In this document: one piece after another, positions 53,337 through 61,957 of the stretch | Layout of the letters: the number at the start of each line of letters is the position of its first letter | Numbering within the stretch: the stretch's first letter is position 1 | NCBI RefSeq assembly: GCF_027594745.1 | Contig: NZ_CP110854.1 | Location: 4,186,551-4,250,550, forward strand | DNA length: 64,000 nt | Direction of reading: 5' to 3' | Origin: Saprospira grandis | GTDB taxonomy: Bacteria > Bacteroidota > Bacteroidia > Chitinophagales > Saprospiraceae | Position numbers and translations under genes: made by a program | The notes under the pieces: model-generated | What the model was told of the DNA's origin: nothing | The model's input: the letters and a program-made list of their open reading frames with translations, nothing else | The model's database searches: none

Positions 53337-53614
53337 GTAGGTTGAAACCTACAGCAACAAAAGCGGCCATACCAAACGCAATAAAAATGAGCCGATGGTT
53401 GAAACCATCGGCCCATAATGTCTTCTAATACAAGGAAAGTTGTTTATTTATGGAGGGTTAAAACCCTCCATTTTATATTAAAATGTATTCGTTAATTGGC
53501 TGTAGGTTTTAACCTACAGCTTTAGCCCACCTGTTTACCCAGTCTACAAGCATGGGCTGAAGCCCATGGCCCCAAAACCGCCGAAGAAAACAGCCCAAAG
53601 AAAAAAAGACCGTT
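53337..53614. repeat. TRAA-loop hairpins between copies 18 and 19
   Basis: Short palindromes with TGAA or TAAA-like centres alternate: CTGTAGGTT-ga-AACCTACAG, CCGATGGTT-ga-AACCATCGG, GGAGGGTT-aa-AACCCTCC, CTGTAGGTT-tt-AACCTACAG and CATGGGCT-ga-AGCCCATG. The stems differ while the centre pattern is constant. There is no gene here. Confidence 0.8.
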
Positions 53615-53741
53615 GAGCGGCCCAGCGCTGCGGAGCGGGTGGCCGTAGGCCAGACCGAAGCCGCCAAAGGCGGCTGAAGGGCCGAACAGACCTGTGAGCC
53701 CCGCAGCATAGCGGCGGCCAGCAAAGCTGGCCGCGGGCCCC
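53615..53741 (+). repeat. GC-rich three-hairpin element, copy 19
   Basis: The hairpins are GGCC-gta-GGCC, AGCCGCC-aaa-GGCGGCT and GGCCAGC-aaa-GCTGGCC. It ends 15 bp from the next gene's stop. Confidence 0.9.
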
Positions 53742-53756
53742 AAATCTCCTATAAAA

Positions 53757-54185
53757 TCAATCTGACAAGATCTTTTCAAAGACAATCAAAGCATAAGCAT
53801 TATCCTCTTTATCTCTTGCCTCTTCGATCAAAAAATACCATTTTTTCTTCTCCTTAAGAAAAGACGATATTTCTCCTATCAGAACTAACTGCTCCTCGTA
53901 AAAATCATCCATATCATCAACATAGATTAGGTGCTCTCTCAATGTCGCATCTCTTTGATAGAGTCGAATTCTTTTAATTAAAGACTCAACTACATTAGAT
54001 TTTTCCACCTCAGTGAAGCCATTCCATAAACTATCGACCCTTTGAAGAGAACATCTAAATAAGTCCATATTTTTTTGATCAAAATTTGAACATAAATAAC
54101 GTGGGTTATCAGTAGTACAATTAGCATTAGAACAGCTCCCTAAAATGCTAAAAAAAACAATGTATATAAAGTTAATCCTCTTCAT
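53757..54185 (-). CDS. Small lipoprotein of unknown function (142 aa)
   Basis: Starting at the Met at 54185 (MKRINFIYIVFFSILGSC), the lipobox is LGSC. The mature part is mostly helical, ending with KKKWYFLIEEARDKEDNAYALIVFEKIL. An earlier in-frame start six codons upstream is less likely. AT-rich codon use sets it apart from the housekeeping genes. It is the last gene of a run of small minus-strand genes (53757-59558). No known family. Confidence 0.75.
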   Translation of the reverse strand: MKRINFIYIVFFSILGSCSNANCTTDNPRYLCSNFDQKNMDLFRCSLQRVDSLWNGFTEVEKSNVVESLIKRIRLYQRDATLREHLIYVDDMDDFYEEQLVLIGEISSFLKEKKKWYFLIEEARDKEDNAYALIVFEKILSD

Positions 54186-54240
54186 TAAAATCTTTTGAAC
54201 CAAGGGGCTAACTCCATTTAGGAACAGCTACCTCATTTTT

Positions 54241-54570
54241 CTACAACCTATACTTTATGTAATATTTTGTAAAAGCTATAAGCAAACCAACAACAAATAC
54301 CGCTAATATCTTTTTATTTTTCACTATTTCCAAAAATGAGTTATGATATAGAAATAAAGAATCTAAAACAAAAATCATAAAAATATTAGAAAGCACTATA
54401 GCTATCCTTATTCCAAGGTCATCAAAAAACAGAAGAAAAACTAAATTACCTAATATATAGTATACCGTATAAAAAAAAGTTTGCAGCATAGCCTCAGGCA
54501 AATTATACACCCAATAGTAAAGCAAAAGGCATATAATCCAATATACTAAATAAGATATCAATAAAATCAT
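54241..54570 (-). CDS. Small membrane protein (109 aa)
   Basis: Four hydrophobic helices (about residues 2-23, 29-48, 52-72 and 88-103) and a C-terminal KYYIKYRL suggest an integral inner-membrane protein. No family is recognised and no charged functional residue stands out. It is strongly AT-rich, like its neighbours. The 79-bp gap to the next gene upstream contains no clear promoter. Confidence 0.7.
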   Translation of the reverse strand: MILLISYLVYWIICLLLYYWVYNLPEAMLQTFFYTVYYILGNLVFLLFFDDLGIRIAIVLSNIFMIFVLDSLFLYHNSFLEIVKNKKILAVFVVGLLIAFTKYYIKYRL

Positions 54571-54649
54571 AGCTCTACTTATTTGTCTTTTTGCTATTTG
54601 GGGCTGTTAGCTTAACTAATATTCTTACACTAAAATTAGGACCAAAACA

Positions 54650-55270
54650 CTAATACCTTGGCCCTTCCAACACCCCTTCTAACTCCATCCTCTCAATAAA
54701 ATTTTCTTCTCCAATTCCATATTCTTCAATGATCTGCTCCCAATTTCCATAGCGAAAATGTTTTTCATATCTCGATCCATAAGCGGCAAACAACAGCTTC
54801 CCCTCTAGGCTAAATACCAGCTTCATCTCTGTACAAGAGTTACAAGGACTAACCCCATCTAAAAAAAACATACAGCCATGTCTGCCTGCTAAAACACCTA
54901 CCTCATCAATTACATTCTCCAGAATGACTTTCTTAGTTCGGCTCAATTTTCTTTCTGTAGATAAGGCCGGACTCCAATGCGTTTGCAACAACTTCCCCCC
55001 TTTCCTAAACTCTATTTTCTGAGACCAAATAGCCGGAATAAATATAGGTTCTTTATCTACTGCCGAATCAAAAAGATGCACTGTTTTTACAGTCATTGCA
55101 TAGTCATCCCAAGATAATGTTTGCGACAAACAAACAGAGTCTTTCATTTCCTTACGCTCTAAATACCCCTTTTTTAGCCCATTTTCTTTCCCCTCTGAGC
55201 GATCAGTTTTTTGCTCTAACTGACAAGCTACAGAGCAGATTAAAATCACTAATAAACAATATACTTTCAT
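54650..55270 (-). CDS. Lipoprotein of unknown function (206 aa)
   Basis: Lipobox SVAC (Cys16) is followed by a charged spacer. The body contains SWDDYAMTVKTVHLFD, a likely CNSC cysteine pair in GVSPCNSCTEMKLVF, and a C-terminal acidic end. The cysteines 13 and 16 residues after a GRHGC suggest a disulfide in the periplasm. No family recognised. The adjacent upstream lipoprotein starts 24 bp away and both may be one transcript. Confidence 0.78.
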   Translation of the reverse strand: MKVYCLLVILICSVACQLEQKTDRSEGKENGLKKGYLERKEMKDSVCLSQTLSWDDYAMTVKTVHLFDSAVDKEPIFIPAIWSQKIEFRKGGKLLQTHWSPALSTERKLSRTKKVILENVIDEVGVLAGRHGCMFFLDGVSPCNSCTEMKLVFSLEGKLLFAAYGSRYEKHFRYGNWEQIIEEYGIGEENFIERMELEGVLEGPRY

Positions 55271-55294
55271 TGCATTCTTCCATTTTACCCCCCT

Positions 55295-56200
55295 TTACTC
55301 TTCTACATTAAATTTATAAGCTATATCAGCACGAAAAAAAGTATCCGGAAAATGATCCAGTTTCACTTGCGCTGCATTATAGGCGGCCTTCCATTCCGGA
55401 TAATAATAATGTACAGCTATGCTATCCGCAGCATAAAGTTCTAAGCGAGCAAATGGCTCCCCTTTTTTTGGAACAGGACGAGCCCAAGCTTTCCAATGCA
55501 TCATATCCCATTTGCAATCTGGTCTATCAGCCCAATATATAACTGCTGCCCCATTTTCATAACTAATCGGAAATTCAAAATAACACTGCATATTATACAT
55601 ATATAATATGTTTCGTTCCGTAAATTTCAAAGTGATGCCATTTGAGCTCCCCCAAACACTATCCTCCTGCACCACAAAAGGTAGTTGGTAGTTTTCTCCC
55701 AGCACTAAGCTATCCGGAAAAAACTGAGGATATTTTCGAGGCAAAAGGCTATCCCTATAAGTAGCCAAAAAGTGATCTTCGCCTGCATTCAGCTTATAAA
55801 TCGCAAAAAGAGAATCGGCTTGCACAGCAGCATAAAATGGCAGTTCTTTTAGACAGTCCTCACTAATTAGTTCATAGTAAGAACTATATTTACGTATAAC
55901 CTGCATTTCTTTAGGCCAATACACCAATAACTGCTTTTCCTGCCGTTCATAAGAAAAAGGATAAACACAATCCTTACTGAAAAAATAGTACAACTCCTCT
56001 CCTTTCAGCTTAAACTTAATGTCCTTTGCCCTAGCCGTTTTTTGAAGCCAAACTTCTGCTTCTTTTTCTTCCTCTACTGTAATTTTCTGCTCTTCTACTG
56101 CAGCCAAAGGCCGTTTTTCTTCTACTATTGGTGCTTGTACCGCTGGTTGGCAAGACAATAAGCCCAAGCTCAAAACAACTAAGGATAATAACTTTTTCAT
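55295..56200 (-). CDS. Lipoprotein of unknown function (301 aa)
   Basis: Lipobox LLSC (Cys17) is followed by a glutamate-rich linker (residues 26-50) and a beta-rich body with many aromatic residues (KGEELYYFFSKDCVYPFSYE, later LYMYNMQCYFEFPIS). Three cysteines could form disulfides. No family recognised. GC-rich copy 20 stands 35 bp before the start. It is co-directional with the next lipoprotein gene, 24 bp downstream. Confidence 0.78.
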   Translation of the reverse strand: MKKLLSLVVLSLGLLSCQPAVQAPIVEEKRPLAAVEEQKITVEEEKEAEVWLQKTARAKDIKFKLKGEELYYFFSKDCVYPFSYERQEKQLLVYWPKEMQVIRKYSSYYELISEDCLKELPFYAAVQADSLFAIYKLNAGEDHFLATYRDSLLPRKYPQFFPDSLVLGENYQLPFVVQEDSVWGSSNGITLKFTERNILYMYNMQCYFEFPISYENGAAVIYWADRPDCKWDMMHWKAWARPVPKKGEPFARLELYAADSIAVHYYYPEWKAAYNAAQVKLDHFPDTFFRADIAYKFNVEE

Positions 56201-56235
56201 TTTCAGGTTTTTATTTTAGGATTTATGTTTTTTTT

Positions 56236-56366
56236 GGGGCCTGCCGCCTTTGGCGGCCGGGCCCTTTCAGGGCTCGCAGGTCTGCTCGGCCCTGCGCCAG
56301 CAAGCTGGCTAGGTCTGCCGCTGCGCGGCCCCCTTGCAGGCCCCTAGGCCGACGGGCCTTCGGCCA
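56236..56366 (-). repeat. GC-rich three-hairpin element, copy 20
   Basis: Read on the minus strand, the left hairpin is GCCGC-gca-GCGGC, the reverse composition of most copies, and the middle one is GCCAGC-tt-GCTGGC. GCCGCC-ttt-GGCGGC lies at the G-run end. It pairs in inverted orientation with copy 21. Confidence 0.9.
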
Positions 56367-56595
56367 ACCCTAGGGCCAAGGCCCTAGGCTATTGAAAAAA
56401 TTGTCATCCCCTCATTCGAGGGGATTTTTCTTTGCGGTTGTGGTTGGGGAGTTGTTGTTTTTCTTGGAGCTAATTTTTTTCCATTTTCCAGCAAAGAAGG
56501 GCTTTAGCCCACCTGTTTACCCAGTCTACAAGCATGGGCTTCAGCCCATGACCCCAAAACCGCCGAAGAAAACCGCCCAAAGAAAAAAGACTGTT
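56367..56595. repeat. Hairpin modules between copies 20 and 21
   Basis: A fragment of the 480-bp unit is present: the CCTAGGGCC hairpin, then CCCCTC/GAGGGG with a T-run, then GGGCT-tt-AGCCC and CATGGGCT-tc-AGCCCATG. There is no gene here. Confidence 0.75.
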
Positions 56596-56712
56596 GAGCG
56601 GCCTAGCGATGTGCAGGGGTGGCCGAAGGCCAGACCCAGCGGGCGCAGCCCGCGCAGGGCCGAGCGAGCAGCGAGCCCCGAAACGTAGCGCCCGCCAAAG
56701 GCGGGAGGCCCC
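56596..56712 (+). repeat. GC-rich three-hairpin element, copy 21
   Basis: The hairpins are GGCC-gaa-GGCC, GCGGGC-gca-GCCCGC and CCCGCC-aaa-GGCGGG. It ends six bases from the chimeric gene's stop codon, the closest approach in the window. Confidence 0.9.
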
Positions 56713-56718
56713 AAGAAC

Positions 56719-57069
56719 TTACCTTTCCATAAGGAGCGAATCGACATTTAGGTCCAAAATTGAAGCTAAATCTTCCACCAAAAAGAAATCTTCATCATTA
56801 TATTTTCTAGATATAAAATGATAACCTCCCTCCCTGTTAATCTCCAATAGCCAGTTTGCATTATCATCACGCATATATGGGTTATAATGATCTAATATTG
56901 TCTTATCAAAAAAACTATTGGCCAAAAGTTCTTTCTTCCAGGCCGATATTTGATTTGCATGTAGCTCATATTTTGTCGCTAATTCTGCCAAGGTCAATTG
57001 CTCTTTTAGTGCTTCTAAGGCCACTTTTGCCTTAAATTTAGAACTGAAATTACGACGCTTCTTTCTCAT
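56719..57069 (-). pseudogene. Chimera: IS3 transposase OrfA N-terminus joined to an unrelated tail
   Basis: Residues 1-52 are the HTH of an IS3-family transposase subunit A (RRNFSSKFKAKVALEALKEQ, then LTLAELATKYELHANQISAWKKELLA). From about residue 53 the sequence changes to an unrelated segment (FFDKTILDHYNPYMRDDNAN...SILDLNVDSLLMER) that resembles the tail of a small cytoplasmic protein. No OrfB/DDE domain or IS ends are visible. It reads as one open frame, so it may be a decayed insertion that captured the 3' end of another gene, or a new small DNA-binding protein. Confidence 0.75.
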
Positions 57070-57136
57070 CTCTTTTGTAATTTAGTGCTTCATTATACGA
57101 CTTTTTTCTTTCGTTTTTCCACCTTAAACTACTGTC

Positions 57137-57343
57137 CTAATTTTGGGGGTAAGGGCACCCACGGTCATTTTCAAGCAGCTCCTCTTTTGAATAAAGACAA
57201 GTATATAATATTTCAAATTCGCTATCCCTGACATCTGAAATATTCATAGTCTCCGAAAAGTCAAGTTTCTCCACTACAACTCCTGTACTTCTAACACAAG
57301 AAAAATTCAACATTAGCAATAACAGCATCAATCTATTCATCAT
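57137..57343 (-). CDS. Very small lipoprotein (68 aa)
   Basis: MMNRLMLLLLMLNFSC provides a short lipoprotein signal (Cys16). Only about 50 residues follow, with two more cysteines (YTCLYS and RGCPYP) that could form a disulfide. No family is recognised. It is co-directional with and 44 bp downstream of the 159-aa gene. Confidence 0.6.
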   Translation of the reverse strand: MMNRLMLLLLMLNFSCVRSTGVVVEKLDFSETMNISDVRDSEFEILYTCLYSKEELLENDRGCPYPQN

Positions 57344-57386
57344 TTCTCAAGATTTTAGATTCCCTAGTCTACAACAGTAGATTTTA

Positions 57387-57866
57387 CTACTCCACAAAAT
57401 CATCTGTCGCTCTGCGGGGCTGCTCTAGGTAATCAATTAACCAAGGCTTTGCCCGACCAGCAGCAATCAAATAATCATGATCATTCTGAGTAAGGAGATA
57501 ATCTATTTTTCTAGAGGTGATATAAAATACAAAATTAAAGGACTCCCCTATCACATTTACTAGATCTTCCATCCGCTGAAACTCAAATCCCCTTTTTTCT
57601 CTACGATACTCAAATATAAGAATACATGGTTCTTGAGTTGGAAAATCAGTCATCCACATCCAACTGTCTTCATCTCTAATACTAAAACACTCTCCCCTGA
57701 TCATATTTTCCCACAAAGAGAATTCGTACTCCTTTAAGGTAGTAAACCGATCTAGTACTTGGCTTAAGATAGGGGCTAGTTCTTCTTCAGACAGAACCTT
57801 ATAGTCCGTTATAGACAAACGTTTTATTGCATCCAAAACATCCTTAAAATAAATATATTTATACAT
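57387..57866 (-). CDS. Cytoplasmic protein of unknown function (159 aa)
   Basis: There is no signal or membrane segment. The pattern is a helical N-terminus (YFKDVLDAIKRLSITDYKVLSEEEL), a central aromatic part with acidic clusters (DEDSWMWMTDFPTQEPCILIFEYRRE) and a C-terminal helix. The size, acidity and setting among AT-rich accessory genes recall immunity proteins of contact-dependent toxin systems, but this is only an impression. No toxin gene lies next to it in this window. Confidence 0.65.
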   Translation of the reverse strand: MYKYIYFKDVLDAIKRLSITDYKVLSEEELAPILSQVLDRFTTLKEYEFSLWENMIRGECFSIRDEDSWMWMTDFPTQEPCILIFEYRREKRGFEFQRMEDLVNVIGESFNFVFYITSRKIDYLLTQNDHDYLIAAGRAKPWLIDYLEQPRRATDDFVE

Positions 57867-57928
57867 TTGTATTAGTTTAACATTACTCTTTTTTATTTGT
57901 TCTTCCTATTGAGGGTTTAGATTTTTTG

Positions 57929-58060
57929 GGGCCTGCCGCCTTCGGCGGCCGGGCTGTGTCAGGGCTCGCAGGTCTGCTCGGCCCTGCGCCAGCAAGCTGG
58001 CTCGGTCTGCCGCTGCGCGGCCCCCTTTTCCATCCCTAGGCCTGCGGCGGCTTCGCCGCC
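57929..58060 (-). repeat. GC-rich three-hairpin element, copy 22
   Basis: Read on the minus strand, the left hairpin is GCCGC-gca-GCGGC and the middle one is GCCAGC-tt-GCTGGC. GCCGCC-ttc-GGCGGC lies at the G-run end. It is close in sequence to copy 20. Confidence 0.9.
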
Positions 58061-58074
58061 TGTAGGATGGATAT

Positions 58075-58200
58075 ATATACCTGTAGGTTGAAACCTACAG
58101 CAACAAAAGAAGCCATACTAAACGCAATAAAATGAGCCGATGGTTGAAACCATCGGCCCGTATCATTGATAGCAAACAAGGGCTTTAGCCCATGGCCAAA
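58075..58200. repeat. TRAA-loop hairpins
   Basis: CTGTAGGTT-ga-AACCTACAG and CCGATGGTT-ga-AACCATCGG are followed by a GGGCT-tt-AGCCC palindrome. It is the same pair as at 53337-53420. Confidence 0.75.
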
Positions 58201-58254
58201 ATAAAAAAGCCTAGCAATGTGCAAGAGAGGGCCTGAACTAATACAAATAAACGC

Positions 58255-58791
58255 TTACTTACCAAAGATTTTCAATGTCTCAAATTTACCCTCTTTCCAA
58301 GAGGTTACAATAATTGCTCGTTCTAAACTTGAATACTCTGGATGATTCATTATCACATCTTCCTCACATTCTAATTTAAGAGTTGGTTTAATATCAACAC
58401 CTTCTTCTATTCTTAATTTAAAACCTTCTTCTTTTCCGTAATAATTAGCATAAACTGCTTTTCGCATCTTTGTAAACCTAAGGACTACCGAATAAAAACT
58501 ATAGCCTTTATTCATAATTTCAGATATATAAATCTGCTCGTCTGCAGGTATTGTTTTGATATGCAATAAAACAGAGTCTAGAAGCACTCTTCTTAACTTT
58601 TCTTCCTTTACTTGGAAAAGAAAATCTCGGAGAATATACTTTTTTATTTCACAGTCAGCTTCTATATCTTTAACATTGACTGAGTACCATTTCTCTATAT
58701 CAATTTCAAAAGTTTTACTCTTTTCTTGTCTATTTGTTTGACAACTCTGAATTAAACATAATACAAATAGACCAACTATTAAGTTACGCAT
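58255..58791 (-). CDS. Lipoprotein of unknown function (178 aa)
   Basis: Lipobox IQSC (Cys17) is followed by QTNRQEKSKTFEIDIEKWYS. The body is alpha/beta with a long helix (KKYILRDFLFQVKEEKLRRV) and a charged C-terminus. No family recognised. It is AT-rich and on the same strand as its neighbours, 50 bp downstream of the next secreted protein gene, with only a 20-bp fragment of the GC-rich element between them. Confidence 0.75.
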   Translation of the reverse strand: MRNLIVGLFVLCLIQSCQTNRQEKSKTFEIDIEKWYSVNVKDIEADCEIKKYILRDFLFQVKEEKLRRVLLDSVLLHIKTIPADEQIYISEIMNKGYSFYSVVLRFTKMRKAVYANYYGKEEGFKLRIEEGVDIKPTLKLECEEDVIMNHPEYSSLERAIIVTSWKEGKFETLKIFGK

Positions 58792-58806
58792 ATATTATTT
58801 TTTTGT

Positions 58807-58826
58807 CCTTCGGCAGGCGCTACGAC
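58807..58826 (-). repeat. Fragment of the GC-rich element
   Basis: About 20 bp matching only the third-hairpin region of the GC-rich element (CTTCGGCAGGCGCTACG). It is a decayed or partial copy. Confidence 0.6.
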
Positions 58827-58841
58827 CTAAATAAAAAAGTT

Positions 58842-59558
58842 TTATCGCTCATGCTGTTGGTAACGTTTAAACTGTCTAAAAAACTGCTCATTTTTTTCCT
58901 TTATTTTTTCCTCTACAAAAGCATCTCTCCAATGAAGATTTGTGTTGTAAAGGGGGCCTTTATTTTCTTTATGCATAGTAGAGTAGCCTTTTTCAAGAAG
59001 TTCTTTATACCAATTCAAGTAAATTTCTCTTAGCTTGTTAACATTTTCCTGATTAAGCTGGCAGTTGAGTTCTCCTATAGGTTTTTCGCAATATTTATAC
59101 TCCTTCTTTTTGCCCCCCTCTCCACAAGTAAAAAATAGCCATTCTGAAACTGCTCCATATTCTGAACCAACTTCATACAACTCCATATAATTTACTTTTT
59201 CCATAGATTTCCAGAACACTCTATCGACCAGATAAAAGTAAACAACTTTATTAAGAGGCTTATTTCTATATAATTCAAAACTAACTCCTTGACATTCAAA
59301 GTCTGTTTTTATTGAATCATTAAGAATTATATCCCACTTAGATGTAAAATAGGCCGCAGAATCTTCCTCCATAGCTTGAATAAGGGCTCCTATGAGCTCT
59401 ACTCTTTCATTCTCAGTCAAATGAGTACTCAAAGAATCTATATTTATCTCTTTATTCAGCGCCCTTCTAACAATAGGATCTTTTGATTGACCTCTCACCA
59501 CAAAAGACACCAACATAACTGCACACAGAAAAATAAGTCTTTGTCTATAATTTGTCAT
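58842..59558 (-). CDS. Secreted protein of unknown function (238 aa)
   Basis: The signal peptide ends VRGQ (about residue 24). The body is mixed, with LTENERVELIGALIQAMEEDS and a cysteine pair region (FFTCGEGGKKKEYKYCEKPIGELNCQL). The C-terminus is a charged helix. No family recognised. It is the first gene of the AT-rich run, so it may carry the promoter for the genes that follow on the minus strand. Confidence 0.75.
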   Translation of the reverse strand: MTNYRQRLIFLCAVMLVSFVVRGQSKDPIVRRALNKEINIDSLSTHLTENERVELIGALIQAMEEDSAAYFTSKWDIILNDSIKTDFECQGVSFELYRNKPLNKVVYFYLVDRVFWKSMEKVNYMELYEVGSEYGAVSEWLFFTCGEGGKKKEYKYCEKPIGELNCQLNQENVNKLREIYLNWYKELLEKGYSTMHKENKGPLYNTNLHWRDAFVEEKIKEKNEQFFRQFKRYQQHER

Positions 59559-59700
59559 TTTCCATAAAATTTACTTCCCCTATTTAGGCTGAGGGTGTAG
59601 TTGTCGTTCCAAAATTCATACTCAGCCTAAAAGATGTTTATTAGGCCGAAGGCCAGACTAAAACCGCCGAAGAAAACAGCCCAAAGAAAAAAAGACCGTT

Positions 59701-59826
59701 GTGCGGCCCAGCGCTGCGGAGGGGTGGCCGTAGGCCAGACCAAAGCCGCCAAAGGCGGCTGAAGGGCCGAACAGACCTGTGAGCCCCGCAGCATAGCGGC
59801 GGCCAGCATAGCTGGCCGCGGGCCCC
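59701..59826 (+). repeat. GC-rich three-hairpin element, copy 24
   Basis: The hairpins are GGCC-gta-GGCC, AGCCGCC-aaa-GGCGGCT and GGCCAGC-ata-GCTGGCC. It is nearly the same as copy 19, with a partial duplicate of its left part at 59644. It ends 11 bp from the next stop codon. Confidence 0.9.
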
Positions 59827-59837
59827 AAATCCCCTAA

Positions 59838-61730
59838 TTAAAAACATGCAGAAAGCACCTCATGCCGAATCGTTAGGCCCGGATGATAAATGGCCTGAAC
59901 CGCCTCGCTTTGCAAAGAAATGGCCTTGGGCAAATAAAGCAACTCTAGCTGCTTGAGCTGAGCCAAAGCCCCAATTTCCTTTAATTCGGTACACTGACTG
60001 AGGTCCAAAAGACGAAGCTGAGGCATGGGCGGCAACTGCTGAAGACTGGCCAAATTGGGCGCCCTCAAATAAAATTTGGCTAAGTTCGGCGGCGCAACAA
60101 AAGCCCCCTTAGTAGGCCAAGCCGCTGTCCGCAAATCAAGGCTAGTCAATTGAGAAAACTGCCCCAAACGCTCTAATTGCTGAAAACTTGGCGCCCCTAA
60201 CTCCAATTGCTGCAACTGCCCAGGCAACTGCTGAATCGAAAAAGGCAAATCTTGCTGACAAGCAAAAAAGACCAAGGCCTTTAACTCCCGCAAACTCTCC
60301 CCTTTAAGGAGCTCTGGCGTGCTCAACTTTAGCCAACGTAGCTGCTGAAAACGACTCAATAAACGCGCATCGATGCGGTTGGCCTTGACATTGATCTCCA
60401 AGGCCTGTAGCTGTCGCAAATTGGCTATGCTATTTATATTTTGTAGCTCATCGGCCAAAATATAGAGCTTTTTCAAGCGACTTAGGGCTGCCAAGGGACG
60501 CAAATCAAGATCAGATTGCTCGGCTTCTAGCCTTAACTCCTCTAGCATAAACAAGCTGTTCACGCCCGAAATACTCCGCAAATCACTAATCTGCAAACTT
60601 AACTTCTTGAGCTTGGGAAGCTGAATAAATACCTGCATATCTTGAATCTTCTGGGCCCGAATAGCCAACTCCTCTAGCTGGCCCTGCCCCCGCAAAAGCG
60701 ACATGGGAAACTGCTGCTCTTGGGCAAAATCTAAACGCAACTTCTTCAGCTTTTTGGGCAAAAAGAGCAGCTGCTTCAACTTTAATTCCGTAAAGCTCAA
60801 CTCCTCTAGGCTAGGCAACTGATTGAGGCCCGCTAAACGCTCCAACTGCAAGCCTCGGCCATGCAAACGCTTGAGCAAGGGCAAGCCCCGCAAACCCGAT
60901 AAATCTTTTAGGGCCACCGCATAAAAAGGACCAGTCTGACAGGCATCATCCTGGGAAAGATCTAGCTCCTCTAAACGCATAATCTGCTCTATTTCGGCCA
61001 AACTCGCCTCCGAATAAGCCTCTTCCAAGGGTTTGAGCAAGACCATCTGATTGTAAAAGGCCTTCCATTCGGGACTTAGAGCGTTCCACCACAGAAATAA
61101 AGACTCCGCCTGCCTTACTTTAGAAGAATGCGGCAACTCTAAATGAATACTAAGGGTCTCCCCCTTGGGCAAAGGGCCCTGCTTGGGCGGCTCTTCTTGC
61201 TCCATATTGCCGGGGATTGTGGGAATAGGGACCAGCTTTTCTAAGCCGCCCCCATAGGTCCAGGCAATAAGGCCTTTAGCAGTTTCTACCTCCAGCCAAT
61301 AATGCGGCAACTTTTGCCCCCGAATACTAATACTTTCTTTGTTTGGACTTCTTCGGCCCGTAAAACGAACCAACTGCCCCTCTTGCAACTTGGCGACCAC
61401 CGCCGCCTGCAAATTGCCCTGACTGCGCAGACGCAAATTAGAGATAAAACAGCGGTACTGAGGACGAACAGCCTGCTCGCTCAGCTCCTTTTTGGCCAAC
61501 CAACCTCTTCGGCCCGACTGGTTTTCTAGGAAAACGAATCCCCCCTCTTCCTTTTGGAGCGGATAAAGCAATTCTCCCTGCAAAAGAAATTCAACCATCG
61601 GGCTTTCGGCCTCTGGCGCTTGCAATAAAGGCCCCGCTACTTTATTATAAAAGATATCTTGGGCCATGGCAGAGCCAGCCATCAACAAACTAAACAGACA
61701 AAAAATATAGGGATACGGACTGAGCGACAT
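59838..61730 (-). CDS. Secreted SH3b and leucine-rich repeat protein (630 aa)
   Basis: The signal peptide ends AMAQ (residue 24). Two bacterial SH3-like units follow (about 30-80 with GRRGWLAKKEL, and 90-165 with LRLRSQGNLQAAVVAKLQEGQLVRF), then a proline linker and about 14 leucine-rich repeats (250-620), such as LPSLEELSFTELKLKQLLFL and LPKLKKLSLQISDLRSISG. It suggests a periplasmic or surface protein that binds cell wall through SH3 and other proteins through LRR. The start at 61730 is taken from the open frame; no repeat lies before it. Confidence 0.85.
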   Translation of the reverse strand: MSLSPYPYIFCLFSLLMAGSAMAQDIFYNKVAGPLLQAPEAESPMVEFLLQGELLYPLQKEEGGFVFLENQSGRRGWLAKKELSEQAVRPQYRCFISNLRLRSQGNLQAAVVAKLQEGQLVRFTGRRSPNKESISIRGQKLPHYWLEVETAKGLIAWTYGGGLEKLVPIPTIPGNMEQEEPPKQGPLPKGETLSIHLELPHSSKVRQAESLFLWWNALSPEWKAFYNQMVLLKPLEEAYSEASLAEIEQIMRLEELDLSQDDACQTGPFYAVALKDLSGLRGLPLLKRLHGRGLQLERLAGLNQLPSLEELSFTELKLKQLLFLPKKLKKLRLDFAQEQQFPMSLLRGQGQLEELAIRAQKIQDMQVFIQLPKLKKLSLQISDLRSISGVNSLFMLEELRLEAEQSDLDLRPLAALSRLKKLYILADELQNINSIANLRQLQALEINVKANRIDARLLSRFQQLRWLKLSTPELLKGESLRELKALVFFACQQDLPFSIQQLPGQLQQLELGAPSFQQLERLGQFSQLTSLDLRTAAWPTKGAFVAPPNLAKFYLRAPNLASLQQLPPMPQLRLLDLSQCTELKEIGALAQLKQLELLYLPKAISLQSEAVQAIYHPGLTIRHEVLSACF

Positions 61731-61957
61731 AAGTATTTTTTTGATGAAGAGTGGCCACTTTAGAAGCAGAAACTCTAATTATTTTGCTTCTTCAAGATGC
61801 AAAAAATCTTTTAATTTTTTGCCCTCCGTCCCTAGGCAGATTTAAAAACTGCCTGCAGCCAAAGCAGATCGGCCATAAACAAAAACTTAAACTTTGGGCT
61901 GCAGCCAAAATGGCGGGGCTTTTTTGTATTTTCGGCCCGAAAACAGCCAAAAACATC

